Shown here piece after piece: positions 4,827 to 5,991 of a stretch of 5,991 nucleotides of DNA. A model generated the notes under the pieces. That model did not search any database. It saw only the letters and a list, made by a program, of their open reading frames with translations, and was not told where the DNA came from. The DNA is from Clostridiales bacterium (GTDB taxonomy: Bacteria; Bacillota; Clostridia; Oscillospirales; Acutalibacteraceae), in contig DXVY01000109.1 in the NCBI GenBank assembly GCA_019417145.1, forward strand, positions 1 to 5,991, read 5' to 3'. The translations under genes and the position numbers were made by a program. The number at the start of each line of letters is the position of its first letter. Positions within the stretch are counted from its first letter, which is position 1.

Positions 4827-5991
4827 TTAAAATCGTGTTTTATAAAAATCCTCCAGTGTTTTGCGGACCTGCTTATAGTCCAGATGCAAAACCGACAGGG
4901 TATGGGCGCTTTCCGAGCGCACCGTAAGCTTTACCCGGCAAAGGCCGCTGCGTTTGTCAAAGGGATTTTGCATGATTCGTATAACGCCCATCCGATCCCC
5001 TGGACAGCGCATTTCGGTGAGGGAAAACCATTTGCTGGAATAGGCCGTGATCTGCTCTCCGAAGGTAACGCCTCCCTGCGTATACCGGCGCAGGCTCAGG
5101 GAGATGATCACCGCCTGCAAAATCATAAGGACCATGGCGGTAAAGCGGATAAAGCCAACGAAATCGGGCAGAAAGTGTGCGGTCAGGGCGCCTGCCATGG
5201 GTATGGCCAGCAGCAAGACGACCGGCCAGACGGCAAACCGGGGCAGAGAGCGGGCCGGCGGGCGCAGGGCGATAGGAACCTTGTCCGTGTGGGGCAGGAT
5301 CTCGCGGAGCAGTTTATGGATCTCTTTTCGTCCAGCCGCCGGAATAACCACCGCCGTCTCGCCTCGGCCTTTACCGTACCCGGCCACATTGACCTTGACC
5401 GTGTAATGGCGCAACAGCCGCATGGCGGGGGTCTGCTGGATGAGGATATCATTAATGGCACTGACTCGGAAACGGGTCCGCCGCCGGGCGATCAGACCGG
5501 AGGAGGAGGTAAATCGGTCCCCCTTGATATACAGACGGAAAGGCGCCGTTTTGATCAAGGAGTGAAAAAAAGAGATGACAAATCCAGCCAGCAGAATAAT
5601 GGCAAGCATGCTGGCGCCGGTGGGAATAATGGTTTCCAACAGACCCGCCGCCTCGGTCAGGGTTCCGTAAACCTGGTCGGAAAAGCCGTCCCCCAGCAGT
5701 TGCCCGGCCTTATTGATAACCGGCGCGGCCACCAGCAGGCCGGTGGCTGAAGAGGAGGTTGCGGCCGCCATAATCAGCATCTTGAGAGCCGGCGTATGAT
5801 ACTGGCGGAGCCCCCCGGGATGCTGGTTGCTCGGTCTGGGAGGGAGCAGCTCCAGCAGGTCGGGAACGCGACGGACGGACAAAAGCAGGTCCAGGTCGGA
5901 TTTGCCCGGTCGGCCGGCCTCGGTATCCAGACGCACTACCACGCCCCGAAACAGCAACAGCAGGGGGCGGCTCTCTACGAACATACTGGAC
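4827..5991 (-). CDS. YdbT-like membrane protein with bacterial PH (bPH2/DUF304) domains, N-terminus beyond the window
   Basis: The frame is open to the right edge, so the protein is cut at its N-terminus; the in-frame ATG at 5984 is unlikely to be the start. Counting from that methionine, residues 1-48 (SRPLLLLF, VRLDT, SDLDLLLS) look like the tail of a first bPH2 domain. A hydrophobic pair follows (about 68-90 and 122-145), then a second bPH2 domain (about 150-231, with YIKGDRFTSSSGLIARRRTR and QQTPAMRLL). A second pair (about 250-272 and 276-298) precedes a third domain (about 300-383, with FSLTEMRC). This is the usual YdbT order of membrane pairs alternating with bPH2 domains, in a family of roughly 490 residues. 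B. subtilis ydbT sits with ydbS in a SigW-controlled operon linked to envelope stress and antimicrobial peptide resistance; a ydbS partner would lie just right of the window. The molecular role is not established. I see no clear terminator after the stop at 4827. Confidence 0.87.
   Translation of the reverse strand, partial: SSMFVESRPLLLLFRGVVVRLDTEAGRPGKSDLDLLLSVRRVPDLLELLPPRPSNQHPGGLRQYHTPALKMLIMAAATSSSATGLLVAAPVINKAGQLLGDGFSDQVYGTLTEAAGLLETIIPTGASMLAIILLAGFVISFFHSLIKTAPFRLYIKGDRFTSSSGLIARRRTRFRVSAINDILIQQTPAMRLLRHYTVKVNVAGYGKGRGETAVVIPAAGRKEIHKLLREILPHTDKVPIALRPPARSLPRFAVWPVVLLLAIPMAGALTAHFLPDFVGFIRFTAMVLMILQAVIISLSLRRYTQGGVTFGEQITAYSSKWFSLTEMRCPGDRMGVIRIMQNPFDKRSGLCRVKLTVRSESAHTLSVLHLDYKQVRKTLEDFYKTRF

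Noticed and set aside
4821..5750. A 309-codon open frame on the plus strand opposite the YdbT-like gene
   Set aside because: Its product is low in complexity and rich in G, Q, D, H and R with no domain, and it is fully antisense to a gene with clear family features. It is an artefact of GC-rich codons on the other strand.

Overview
The window looks like chromosome from a moderately GC-rich member of the Bacillota, most likely class Clostridia (Oscillospiraceae-like). The signs are purine-rich Shine-Dalgarno sites, a fermentative L-lactate dehydrogenase with a Rex-like operator, a YdbT-type membrane protein with bacterial PH domains, and a TcdA with the typical Firmicutes C-terminal half. This placement is inferred from gene content, not from a marker gene. 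I see no mobile element, CRISPR array, tRNA or rRNA. The content is mostly ordinary chromosomal genes, with one unrecognised protein.

Layout: bases 1-42 may hold the last 13 codons of a plus-strand gene. A strong intrinsic terminator follows at 115-145. The ldh promoter (192-219) overlaps a candidate Rex site (211-226), and ldh occupies 279-1235. A two-tier hairpin at 1252-1303 separates ldh from everything to its right, all of which lies on the minus strand. In transcription order from the right edge these are: a YdbT-like protein with bPH2 domains, 5'-truncated by the window (5991-4827); an unrecognised beta-propeller-like protein with its own good promoter (4684-4010); and a likely three-gene operon of a ComEC-type metallo-beta-lactamase lipoprotein (3928-2951), tcdA (2949-2194) and pgeF (2144-1302). 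Each of these three genes follows the previous one closely (1 and 49 bases). The operon converges on ldh at the shared terminator.

How they work together: ldh regenerates NAD+ in fermentation and appears to be controlled alone by redox state. TcdA (tRNA ct6A37 cyclisation) and PgeF (peptidoglycan precursor proofreading) are maintenance enzymes with no obvious shared pathway. The exported MBL hydrolase and the PH-domain membrane protein act at the cell envelope. The points most worth checking are the Rex-like operator, an unusual set of cysteine pairs in TcdA, the unrecognised propeller protein and its corrected start, and a terminator hairpin between a possible promoter and the MBL gene. I found no convincing undescribed multi-gene system.
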